Positions 35,684 to 46,768 of a stretch of DNA of 64,000 bases are shown here, piece after piece. The position numbers were made by a program, and so were the translations under genes. How positions within the stretch are numbered: position 1 is the first letter of the stretch; each line of letters starts with the position of its first letter. The stretch covers positions 1,471,427 to 1,535,426 of the forward strand of contig PCDI01000005.1 of NCBI GenBank assembly GCA_002778195.1. Reading direction: 5' to 3'. Source of the DNA: Raffaelea ambrosiae (taxonomy: Eukaryota; Ascomycota; Sordariomycetes; Ophiostomatales; Ophiostomataceae). Under the pieces are notes generated by a model. The model ran no database searches. It had not been told where the DNA came from and saw only the letters and a program-made list of their open reading frames with translations.

Positions 35684-38600
35684 AATGTCGAAGGCCGAAT
35701 TAAAGAGATTTGGGAATTGTCTGGCACGTGGGAAGTAGATGGAATGTGAAGCAAGAGTGAGTGAGAGCTGCAGAGAGAGTGATGGAAATACCTGAGGGTG
35801 GAAAGAAATTTAACAGCAATTCTTCTTGCGTGTTGGTGCAAGACAAAACTGCGGCCTTTTGGTTTAAGCTATCGCCCTTGGTACAGTGGTTTCGAGCCCA
35901 GCTCGTGTCCTGTCTGAGTCAAGACACGACACAGTAGAGTCCGGTTGGTAACTAGGAATGAAGCCAACAGGAAAAAACAGAGCTGCCCAATAGAGTTTGG
36001 CGTCGGTCTGCGCACGTTGTGGAAATTGTCCGTGTGAGGATGGCTTCTGCGACTATCGATGCTGGTACCCAAAGCTGCCTGGCGCGTCAGGTATATACAA
36101 ACGAACCCGTGTAAAAATGAGGGAGGTCGTTTGGGCGTATCGATGTTTTGGGCGCTGCCAGGGAAGCATCTGCGGAGAAACGCAAAGACAATAAAGACCA
36201 ATTGCGGCAAGATAGAAGCTGGACGAGAAGTTGATCTCTATTGGGATGGTTGGCCCTGGCTTGGCCACGGGCTGTTCTTTCTGCCGCCTGACCACTCCGG
36301 CCACCTCTCGCTCTTGCCATATTGCTTGCTCCCACTCGGGAGGGAAGTCGCGACCGACACAGCTGTCCGTTGCTGCTGAGCAATTGGGCATCCGGGCTGA
36401 CGCGTGAAGCCAGGAATATGCGTTAATCAACATGCGTGTGGCAGGTACAGGCAGAAAACAAGGCCGATATTGGCACATGCAAGAGGAATCGGAAGGGGGT
36501 GAAATGCGTGAAGATGCACGCGCAGTCTTACACACTGTTTCTCTGCTACGACCGGGGCCAACACGAGATTTAGCTTGGCATTTAACCTGCGACCCCTTTT
36601 GGGGAATAGCGCGTGTGAAGGCATGATGGCGAGCTGGAGGTGCACGGCATAAACATATTCCTGCGGTGATTGCGAAAGAGCGTCGACTTGCTGGCAAAGA
36701 GACGCCAAATGACAAAGTATGCATTGCGAAGAGAAGAAAGAGTTCATGCATCTTATCAGCAGCGGGCAGTGTGCTGGCATCGGAGGAAGCTTGCTGGCAC
36801 AGTGTTCTGGACCGTGTGTAGACAGGGGCCGAGGACAGTGCAAAAGCTATCGGAGAAACACAAGACTATGATGTCCATGTCTACGAACTCTTCCTGACAT
36901 AGCTTTGTCGGAAGCAGCGGGCGCCACCAGGATGCTTTGTATCTTACTATTGAAAGATGTCTATTATTACGACACGATTGCCACAACCTCGGACGGTTCT
37001 ACCCGGCAAGACACTGCCAAAAAATGAGTTTGTGGCTTTCCAGGCCGGCTTCCTCTTGACGGATTGCGTGCCAGCTGCTGCGTTCCTGGACCTGCTGGCC
37101 GAGAGCTGGCGGAGTGCTGAAACAACACACAAGAGCCAGACAGGGAATGCAGCATGGATCTTGACTGTACGAGTATTCTCGTATGGAACCATGTAACTCA
37201 GATATGCTGTTAGTTGCAGCCGGAAGCACTGGCGGTGAGCAGCGGGAGGGCTGGCCGTGTCAGCAGGGTGCCGCCAACCGCGCAGCGGGAGTGACATGCC
37301 TCCGCAGCGTGGCGAATAGGTTATCTGGAGGGGCAGTAGTAAGGTGCCAGGTGGCGGCAGCTGGCAGGCAAATTGTGTGTCAGCCTCAGCGTAACCTTCA
37401 GTGTAAAGCCTCTCCAGCGTCGCCTCCAGGCTGGCATCCAGGCTGGCATCCAGGCTGGCATCCAGTCGCCGACCAGAGTATAATACGACGGGTAAGACAA
37501 ACGCCTGTTTCGGTCTTTTCTGCATCGACGGGTCTGTCCTCCAAGTGCCGCCTCCCCGTTCACACTGCCCACGCTGTTCATGCTCTCGGCTGTGCCCCTT
37601 TTACTTTACCATTAGTTACCCCATAATTTGTGCTGCCACCCATTGGCAGGCCCCTGCTGGCTGCCCCTCCTTTGCTTCTTTGGCCCCCTAAGTCCAACTG
37701 GGGCTTGACGTCGATCGGCTCTTCCCTGTGGTTGAGCGTTGCTGGCTTGGTGGCTTGCGGCGGGCGTCTCTGGCTCTGGCTCTGCCCCTTCGGCCCTCTT
37801 TGACCCTCTGGCTCTTGGCCCGCTGGCTTTCTCCCGCCATTCCACAACAATTCCCCTCGTTTCCGCCGGCCTCGACGCCCATATTCCCACATCCCTTTTG
37901 TCCCGATTTTCTCGCGTCTCGCCGTCTCTTTTCTTCTCCCTCTCCCTTCTTGTCCGTCTTCGCCAATCATCCTCTCACTTTTCCCAAGCCGGCGTCCCCC
38001 CCTATTCTTCCCCGTGCCTAACATCCACCCCCCCTTTTTTTGCTTGACATTTTCTATTTCAATATCGTTTCTTCGTTGTAACCTGTCACTCCAGGCTCTG
38101 CCCACTTTGTATACTTTACCGTACATATTTTTCCCTCCTCCCTCCCTCCTCCTGAAACGCAGCTCCATTCCGTCTAATCCCACACTCGACGTCTGTGAGC
38201 AAATCGCGTCCTCTCGCACCCAGCCCTGACGACACCTGTCCATTGACGGCCTCGCCCTTGATATCTCCAACCTTCTGATTCTCTCTCTGTCTGTCTCTCT
38301 CGCGCACTCACTCTCTCGCGCTCTGTGACCGCACCTGCAGACGCTGTGTCGCCGTTTCTTCCCTTGTTAGCTACTACGCACGCCCTCCCGCAACGACAGG
38401 CCAAGCCGCCCTTGCGTGTCTTGCCCGGCTCCCTGTCACCTGTTGGCGCCCGATACCTGCTACCCCTGCCCGCTCTCTGCCCGTTGTCGCACGCTGCTGT
38501 CGCAACAGCCCCGTCGTCCTCGCCTGCTCTGCTCGCTGCTGTCTTTGCAGCTACCGCTCGCCGCGTCGCCGCCGTCGCCCAGTCTCTGCATACGCCCAGT

Positions 38601-39026
38601 CTCGCACGAGCCAGCTGTCCCCTTCGTCGACGCCTGATACCCTGAAAGCATCCTGGCGCCAACTTGGGGCCAACCCTGATCCTCCTCGCCTCCTGCTCAT
38701 CAGTTAGCTGCCGCACGACCGTTGCTCTCCTGACCCCCCTCCCACCTCCATTTCTTTGCGCCTGCCTCTATGGGGTCCAGGTAGAACGGCCCGGGGTCCC
38801 AATACAACCGCTGTCGATCCTGCCTCGCTCGCAATCCAGACCGCCGCCCTCCAATCGAAAACAAGTTTTCCTAGGGGCCGTGCCTGTAACAAACACTCGT
38901 CTGACCGTCCTGCTACGCTTCTACTCTCGTGCTGCGTGGCCGCCCCCCTCTCCGTCTCCGCGAAGCTCATAAATTGCCTTGCAAAGAAGGACCCTCGCCT
39001 CGGTTGCCCTTGTACCGTTTTCCAAT
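35684..39026. other. Intergenic region and pal1 promoter/leader, no credible gene
   Basis: 3.3 kb upstream of both the 2EXR gene and pal1, which diverge. From about 37600 to 39020 the plus strand is strongly C/T-rich, as expected for a fungal promoter and leader of pal1. A 12-bp tandem repeat lies at 37425-37464. A 192-codon minus-strand frame at 36947-37525 has no domain and is not called. Confidence 0.45.
37425..37464. repeat. 12-bp tandem repeat (TCCAGGCTGGCA), about 3.3 copies
   Basis: Perfect head-to-tail copies in non-coding DNA upstream of pal1. Confidence 0.85.
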
Positions 39027-41909
39027 ATGTCGGGATTCTTATCAGGCCAGCCAGGTATGTTACTTCCTTACTATGGGACGCGTGTCCACCTTGCCCTCTC
39101 CCTCCATGCCTCTTTGTCTTCCCGTCGTTGTCCCTTGTGCGAGCTCGCAAGTGCCTCCTGCGCAAAGTCGCGACCGCAAACACCCTCCCCGCCCCCCCCC
39201 AAGCAGCGCCGAGCCAGATATCCAACCAGCCGCGAGTCGGACGAACTGCGACGCACATCATTTCCTCTCTTTTTCCCCCGTTTATCTTGTCTCCGTCGTT
39301 CCCTTTGCTTTCTACCACAAACCCGCTCCTGGCCTGTCCGTTTTCGGTGCGCCCGCTGGGACTTTTTGGTTTCCCCGCGTGAACGGGTCGTGTCTCGAGT
39401 TGAGAGCAAGCGCCCTTTTTTGCATCGACAAGAGCTGTCGAGACGACGTTGCTTGACTTTGCTTGGCTTCCGTTGCGCCCAGCTGCTCAATCGACTGTGA
39501 AGCGCATTCCATGCACGAGTCAGGTCGCATTGACGGATGTCTATATAAAGACGTGCCCTGCCGCCCCCTGTCCCAGATTTCGATACCTCGTTCCTACCCT
39601 TTCATACCACTTTTATTTTGAGCTGCGTGTTTCCTGTGCCTGGCTGCCCCACCTTGGCAACAGCATTCTGCCAAACCACACTTCCTGTCCTACCAAGACA
39701 CTCATCTGTCTGAAACCACACAAACAAACAAACAAGCTCGCACAGCAGAGAAGCTTGCTGGACCACAGGCCTGCCTTTCCCCCTTGCTTTTGCTCGCTCT
39801 AGCCGACTTTCGTCCTTTTTATATCTGGCTCGCTCGCTTTTCAGCCCAATCCGCGCCTGCTCGTGTTTCTGCTTCTTCTGCTGCGAAACAGAACCACTGC
39901 TCACATTTTTTGCCTTCTCTTTAGAGGAACCTGGCACCTCGCATTTGGCTTCCAACAACCCGTTTAGAAACCGGGCTGTCTCGCCGTCGCTTCCTAGTCC
40001 AACCTCGCCTTTCGACGACCCAACGCCGGAATCACGCTCGCGCAATCCCTTCCTGGATCCGGGCAACAGCAACAGCTCGTACTCGAACGCCCACCACCAC
40101 ACAGAGTCGAATCCCACTCCTCAGCGGGAGCTGCTCATCGAACTAGACATGGCGTCTACGACTCACGCACCCAGTCACTCGCAGTCTTCCATCTCAGACA
40201 TTTTTGTAGGTGACTTTTGGAGCTTTTTGAGGGAGGTTGGGGGGTGCTAGCTGCATGTCGCGTCTTCCTATGAGCACATCTGGTCGCTCCTTCCGTTTTC
40301 ATTTGTGTGCTGCGTCGTGTTCTGCCTTGTTTTGCCTCCTTGGCAGGGAAAGCATATGCTTCTCCCTTGTTTTGCGACTCTGCTCGCTTTCTCGTCTTGT
40401 GTTTCATCCCTGCCGCAGCGCTCTCCTTTTCTCTGTCTCTCCCATGTGCACACACGCGCGCAGTCTCTCTCAGGCACTTTTCTGTTTGCTCAATTTCTTT
40501 GCCTGACGCACGCTTCACCTCGCCCACTAACAACTCGTCAGACTTCTCTCAAGGTCGACGACAAAAACATGTCCACGTCCTCCAACACCAGAGGGCCCTC
40601 AGAAGGCCGCTCGCAGCCGTCATATGGCGCTGCTCCTGATAAGTCCAGCAGCCGTGGCCGTGGTGGAGGGATGCCGCCGCCCCGTGCTAAGAACATTCCA
40701 CCGCGGCAGCCGCCTTCCGACCACCACCGTCCGTCTCGCTCCCAAGAGGAGGCCAACAAGAGCCGCCAGATGTCCGCCGGCCAGCTCCCCGATGCAGAGC
40801 ATTCCCGATCCGGCATTTCTACCGAGGGCCGTCGTCCACACCGCTCGGATCGCCCACGCCGCAACTCGGAATCATCCGTTGCCGGCGACAAATCGGGGCT
40901 GAAGGGCGAGCGATCCGTCCGTGACATGCGTCGTCGTGAACATGACACTCGGGGCAAGAGCTCATCGCGCACTGCTGCCCAGCGGCGCAATGACATCATT
41001 GACCAGATGGATGCGTCAAGTATCTTCGGCACTGGTGTGTATTCACTGTTTGGCATGAATGTGACAGGGTGTGTGTTTTGTGTATCGTGTTTGCTAACAT
41101 ATTTCCCAGTTTTCCACCACGATGGCCCATTCGATGCTCTGAATCCCCACCGCAATCGCAAGGGCAGCCGGCGGGCTCCCATGCAGGCCTTCCCCAAGGA
41201 CTCGCTCAACAACGTCATTGGCGGGTCCGGCCCACTGAACAAACGCCCAGACCACAAGACGTTTATGGGCCAGAACGACGAGGAGGCCTTCAAAGACTAT
41301 GCCCGCGGCGGTGAGGTTGAGCGTGTATCCGCATCCGCCCTAGCCCCTGTCTTCGACCCTCTTCAGCGCGGTTCCGTCCTCCACGGTGACCAAACCCTCG
41401 GCCTGGGTACCTCTACATTCCTCGAAGGCACTCCAGCTGCCCGCACTACCATTCAGCGCCAGGATGCCGAACGGGTTCAAGATATCCAGGAGGGCGGTGG
41501 CCTGCAACGGAAGAAGTCCCTGGCCCAACGTTTCCGCAGTATCAACCGCGGTCCGCGCGACTCCCCACCTGCCCGTGCTTTTAGCACCGACGGCGCTCCA
41601 ATCGCGTCTCGCACCGGCCCAGGCCCGAGCAACGACGGCAGCAGTGCTTTTGACGAGTTTGACTCTAGGAAGGGCGAGGACGTCATTACTGTCCGGAGGA
41701 AGGGCTCTGCTGCGCCGGCTTCCCCACCAAGCCCTCCGCGAGGTCACCCCCTGGAACGGCGATCGACCACAGATGGCAATGACCAAGGCGAGGGTTCGGG
41801 TTTAAAGAACGACGAGACCCAACAACAGCGGTCAGGCCTCCTGGCCCGCGTCAAGAGTTTGAAGGGTAACCGCCGGCCGGCTCCTCCCCCTCCGATGAAG
41901 GACTCTTAG
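39027..41909 (+). CDS. pal1: Pal1-family cell morphology / endocytic coat protein
   Basis: Pal1 proteins act at the cortex in cell shape and early endocytosis; the yeast protein binds the EH-domain protein Ede1 through NPF motifs. Model: exons 39027-39054, 39925-40205, 40542-41034 and 41110-41909 (533 residues). The first exon encodes only MSGFLSGQP plus one base and is followed by an 870-nt intron (GTATGT...CTCTTTAG). The introns of 336 and 75 nt have CTAAC branch points. Two NPF motifs (NNPFRNR, RNPFLDP) lie in the first 60 residues. The conserved Pal1 core runs over about 250-340: RNDIIDQMDASSIFGT, FHHDGPFDALNPHRN, RRAPMQAFPKDSLNN and GPLNKRPDHKTFMG. The rest is Ser/Arg/Pro-rich and probably disordered, ending in a poly-Pro stretch. 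The exon 3 start could instead be 40554, after a second AG. Confidence 0.9.
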
Positions 41910-43014
41910 AAAGACCGCTTTGCAATGAGGGTCATGAAGAGGAGTAGCCGCCAAAGCTCAGAGTCGCTGAATAGCGAAGGCGGCCCCCAGCTTCGGCATG
42001 AACAGCAGACTGCTTCCCGCCCAGCCTAGTCCCCTTCTATGTTGTTTCAGAATTTGCACTCGAGCTCGTTCTCGCGCCTCCTGCTTTCCTTTTTTGCCTC
42101 CTTTGTTTTCTGCTTCTTGTGCATATTTTACATTGAGTTCTTGTCATCTCTACGCGGGGACTTAAGCCATACTTGCATGTCATGTAGGAAAGAACGACGC
42201 GAACACAGACAAAAACAAAGACAAAAAAAAACAAGCAAAACAAAAATCGACCACAAAAAAGAAATACCAGGAAGAAGGTAGCTCTCACAGAGGACAACAT
42301 GGTGGGAGACAAGCAAGAAAAGGGAATGAGCCGGTAATGGAGGATCACGTTTTGCTGATTTTACTTTTTTCTCGTCTGGGCTGGGCCGAAGGCAAATAAT
42401 ATACCACGAAGGGAGGCGAATGGAAAACAAAGCGGGCGTGCCTCTGGAACGGGGCCACTATCTGAAACATTTGTTTCCCATGGACAAAAAAGAACTGCTT
42501 TGTCGAGGAGCAAATTGGAACTTGGGGTGTTTTTTTTCTTTGAGGCGCTCGTTCTCTTTTTTTTTCACTCTCTGCTTTTGTTCATAACATCTCATACACT
42601 TGACTCTACACACGCAGACATAATCATCATTAGGGGACATACAGAAAAACAATGAGCCAAATACAAAAATGAGCTCTCGTGCATTTCTCTGTTCTGACTG
42701 GATATGGGTGACCGTCGCGGAATGTTGACCGTTACAAACAGGATTCCCACGTGATTTTGCGTATGTTCTTCAACGGGTATGTATGGGGGACCATGATGGT
42801 CGCACTTTCCTTGCTTCAGCTGGAAGGTATGACAAACAGACTGTTACGGCGGGATTTGAACCCCGACTTGGTGAGCGGACTTAACCCGTTGCCTCCCCTT
42901 TTCCAATCAATTTTGTTCTTTCGCCTCGCCATTCCAAGCTGGTAGCACACTCACGAAGCTTTGCTGTACCAAGCCCGCGTCTCTGCTGGTGGCCTACGGA
43001 AGGTTATCGGAAAC
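41910..43014. other. Intergenic region, no credible gene
   Basis: 1.1 kb between pal1 and the RecA-like gene, both on the plus strand. A perfect B-box-like sequence on the minus strand near 42850-42862 is not supported as a tRNA gene (see rejected items). Otherwise A-rich pal1 3' flank. Confidence 0.45.
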
Positions 43015-44312
43015 ATGAGTCTCCAATCCGAAGTGCACAAGGCCGATAGGACCATTCCGGCCTCTGGTGGTGTCCCCGAACAGACGCTCGATAAGGGCCG
43101 TCTCGCAGCAACGCACGAAAGAATCTACTCAAGCGGCTGCAACGAGTTGGACAAGGTGGTCTTTGGAACACAAACTCGTGGTAGTCTCGCTGGAGGTGTT
43201 GTCGGCATCAGTGCGGAGGGCGATGTTGGGCTGGCAGTAGGTGATCGCTCTATGCGTGCCTATGTCTTTGTGTGTGTGCATTTTCCTCTCTGACAAACGC
43301 TTCCCAGCTTTCGTTGCAAATAGCAGCCCGCTATCTGCGCGGGTCTCCTCCTGCCACAGCTCGCATAGTCACCACTCATCCGGTGACACACATTCTACGA
43401 CTCCTGAAGGACGTTGTGGGGAAAAAAGAAGACAAGAAGCAACGTGCGGAACTCCTCCGCCGAGTCTTGATCTCTCGCATTTACAGCTCGGATGACTTGC
43501 TCGCCGTGATAGACGAGCTTGAGGAAGCGCAGCCGTTTTCAAGGTTGTGGTCGGCCACAGTCACCGCAACAGACGATGGTCGCTCTGTATCCGGCTCGGC
43601 GCCCGATGTCGCTGTTGGTGGCAGCCACGAGGACCAGGCGCCCAGGAACCAGCCTTCCCAGATTATGATCATCACAGAAATGGACCACCATTTCAAGTGG
43701 ATGAGGCTTCAGGGCCAAGGTCTGCGCCTTCATGAGCTCTACGGCCAGCTTATGCGGAGACTTCGTGCCTTGGCTACAGCAAGGCTTTCTTCCTCCATCG
43801 CCGATATTGCGGCTACAAACAACCGGCCCCTGGTATTGGTCTTGAATAATACTGTCTTGCGGCGAGACTCAGATGGACCACAGGGTCCCGATCAAAGTCA
43901 CGGCGGCACCCGGAGAGACGAACGCGGCCATTCTGCCAATTCTGACAAGCGGGATGCTGACTCAAATTACCGGCTTGCTCTCTCCCTCTTGCAGAGCCCG
44001 CTACTTCCCCAGAGCAAGAAAGCCGATGTGTTACGGTTCTGCTGCCACGAACTGGCCAAGACGCGCAACATTGAGCCTCGCTACAGAAGCTTGATGGACT
44101 ACCTCTGTAGTCTGCACATTTGCTTGACCAGCATTCCTCTGGACGATGTTGCGCCCATAGTGCATGGCTCATCTTGGGGTGTCGCCCATCCTGAATCTCT
44201 TTGGGCGGTTAGTGTGGAGCATGACGAAGGCGCGATCAGCCAGCCTCTCGATAGTCGAATCGGCGTGGTCCAATTCATGAATGGAACAGTTCAAGATATA
44301 CTGTCGCCGTGA
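43015..44312 (+). CDS. RecA/Rad51-paralogue-like protein with degenerate Walker A motif
   Basis: Model: exons 43015-43236 and 43308-44312 (408 residues); the intron is GTAGGT...CTTCCCAG, phase 0. The N-terminal third has the layout of Rad51-family ATPase cores: SSGCNELDKVVFG, then GSLAGGVVGISAEGDVGLAL and SLQIAARYL. This corresponds to the G-x-x-x-L-D ... G-x-[IV]-x-x-I-x-G ... G-K-T ... L-x-x-Q order of that family, but the Lys-Thr of the P-loop is replaced by Leu-Ala. A hydrophobic strand (NRPLVLVLNNTV) sits where Walker B is expected and lacks the usual Asp. No DNA-binding helix-hairpin-helix is seen. It may be a catalytically dead Rad51 paralogue in recombination, like Psy3/Csm2-type proteins; that is inference from layout only. 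Confidence 0.6.
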
Positions 44313-44533
44313 AGAAAGAAACGGCAGAAGAACAACTCTTTGTTCACGGGATATGTACGAAAAAAAAAAAAAAACCCCAGTATGCTGCAGCTTTGGTTTC
44401 TTGAAATCACAAAGGCTGACCAAAAGCTGACCAAATCAACAAGCAGGCCCCGAAGAATCTAACAATCTACCTATCTACGATCTAGCTATAGCACGAAGCG
44501 AATGCCCATGCCAACTCCTCACACTTATTCACT

Positions 44534-46768
44534 TTACAGCCTCGACCCTGCCTTCCGAGCCTTTGCCTTTTCTTGATCACGCAGCAGCCGACGCAGGATC
44601 TTGCCACTCGGGCTCTTTGGAATCACCTCGATAAACTCGATTCCACCCTTGAGCCACTTGTACGGGGCCTTGTGCTCCTCGACGTGGCGCGCGATCTCCC
44701 GAGCCACTTCTGCCTCTGGCTTCGACGCATACGCTTCCGACTTGACCACAAAGGCCTTGGGCACCTCGCCCGCATTGTCATCTGGTTTCTGGATAACGGC
44801 AACATCGGCGACGGCAGGGTGTGCGAGAAGGTGCGCTTCCAGCTCGGCTGGAGCCACCTGGTGGCCCTTGACCTTAATCAGCTCCTTGATCCGGTCGACG
44901 ATGATAACATGCTCGTTGCCTGCAGGCGAGACCGAGATGATAGCCTCGTCACCGGTGTGGATCCAGCGGCCGTCGTCGTGGTAGATAAACGTCTCCGCTG
45001 TGGCTTTCTCGTTGTTCAGATAGCCGAGGGTGACGGACGGTGACTGCACAACCAGCTCCCCGGGGGTATCGTACGACGTGACCTCCTTTCCGTCAAAGCC
45101 AATGATCTTGGCCAAGGTGCCAGGCAGCAGGGATCCAGACGACCGGGGATACACATCGTGTTCGCTAGTTGCACAGACAACAGTGGCGGTCTCCGTCATT
45201 CCTGGATTCTCGAGTCAACACAGATGGGCAAACAACAGACAAGGGGGAGAGGGGGAAGCTAAAGCCTTACCGTATCCTTGTCCAATGGTCCAAGTAGGAT
45301 ACAGCTTCTTCAGGTCGCTGATGGTTTCCTCGCCTGTGGGCGCTGCACCGCTGAAGAGGAAACGAACGCTGCTCAGGTCATACTTTTGACAGACGTGGTT
45401 CATTGTGAGAAGGCGGATGAGAATGGGCGGCACCTGTCACAAGGTCAGTAAACAGAAAAACAAGAAAACGGGATTGGTAGCAAGGGGTAACTGACCAGAC
45501 AAATCTGCTCGATGCGGTATGTCTGAATGGCGTTCAGGAAAGATTCGAGCTCAAATCGTGGAAGAATGATGACGCTGTCTCCGCGCCAGGTTCCTGTGTG
45601 AGCAATGACGACGAGGCCGTAGATGTGGCTCAGGGGCAGCAGGCCGATTCCAATCTGTGTGACAATGTTGGCTTTCTGGCGGTAATGCGATTCGAATGTC
45701 GACTCCTGCAGAACGTTGGCAATGACATTGCGGTGGGAGACCATGACGGCTTTCTGCGATGGCGCCATGCATGGTTAGCTGAGTTTACGTTTCCATGGTG
45801 GTACCGACTTGGCTGCTTCCAAGTATGGACCAAGGCCCCGGCAGGCTTACCGGAAGTCCAGATGTGCCGCTGGAGTAGCACAGGAAGGCGGGCTGGCGGG
45901 CTCCCTGGCCCTTTGTCCACTTGGCTCGCTCCAGGGCTGGGAGCTTGCTTCCCTCGACCACGAGGCTGTCGACAGTCGCATGCTTTGCGGCGGCGGCGGC
46001 GGCGGCGGCGGCTCGTTTTTCAGCATCGGTGATGGCCGGGAGGTCCAGCAAGAACACCTTCTCGTCGGGAATGCCGACGGCACGCGTGGCCTTGAGGGTA
46101 GTCTCGAGCAGCGGCAAACATGTAAATACGGCTTGGGCCCCGGATGAAGTGAGCTGGTGCTGGAACTCGATGGCGGAATAGGCGGCGTTGGCAGGGGTAG
46201 CGATGCCGGAGAAGCGGTGGATAGAGTACAGAGCCGAAACATAATCGATCTGCAGCAACGGGTTAGAAGGCCCCCGAGACCCTCACAGAGCACGAGGCAC
46301 ACGCGACACCGCGTCGAGAGAGTGGTTTGCTTACCGTGTTCAGAGAGAAAACGGCCATGACCTTATCCCATGGCGTTCCAACATTGGGTTCCCAGCCCAG
46401 GCGCTTGCCAAGGGCACGGGCGAGGAAATCGGTGCGCTGAATGTACTCGGACCAGCTGTAGGTCTTGCCTGTCAGGCCGCATGTGAAAGGGTTCTTTCTC
46501 TGAGCAATGGGGTAGTAGTCGGCGACCTCTCCGGTCATGAACTGCTCGATGGTGACGGAATCCGGAGGGTCTGCGGATGGGTTAGTCTTTGCACGAGTGT
46601 TGTTGGGGAAAGACCATCACCAGACGAGGCAGCATTGGGGTAATTCGTAACGACTTCGAAACAGCTTTGGGGAAGCTTTACTGCCCCTTTGGAAGGAATC
46701 GAGGGAAACTGGGGGCTTCTCTTACCGATAGGGAGCTCCGGCACCCATGCTGGCGGGCGGAAGACCAT
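44534..46768 (-). CDS. Acyl-CoA synthetase / 4-coumarate-CoA ligase-like enzyme, probably peroxisomal
   Basis: An ANL-superfamily enzyme that activates a carboxylic acid by adenylation and transfers it to CoA. Model: six exons, 46768-46726, 46570-46335, 46249-45851, 45753-45496, 45433-45271 and 45201-44534, 588 residues; all five joins keep the frame. Motifs: AMP-binding YSSGTSGLPKAVMVSH (formed across the exon 3/4 splice), HIYGLVV, FLFSGAAPTGEE, GQGYGMTETAT, GRWIHTGDEA, DRIKELIKVKGHQVAPAELE and the C-terminal catalytic Lys in PKSPSGKILRRLLRD. The last three residues, Ser-Arg-Leu, form a PTS1-type peroxisome signal. Substrate unknown; medium-chain fatty or aromatic acids are usual for this branch. 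An alanine run (about 9 Ala) falls in exon 3. One donor is GTCAGT, less common than the others. It is convergent with the RecA-like gene, 221 bp away. Confidence 0.92.

Noticed and set aside
36947..37525. 192-codon minus-strand frame with Asp-Ala-Ser-Leu repeats
   Set aside because: The repeats come from a 12-bp tandem repeat; the rest has no recognisable fold or family, and it lies upstream of pal1.
42841..42960. Minus-strand tRNA-like segment with a perfect B-box match (GGTTCAAATCC)
   Set aside because: The T-stem pairs at only three of five positions, no acceptor-stem partner is found upstream and no proper A box is present. Likely chance or a decayed tRNA fragment.
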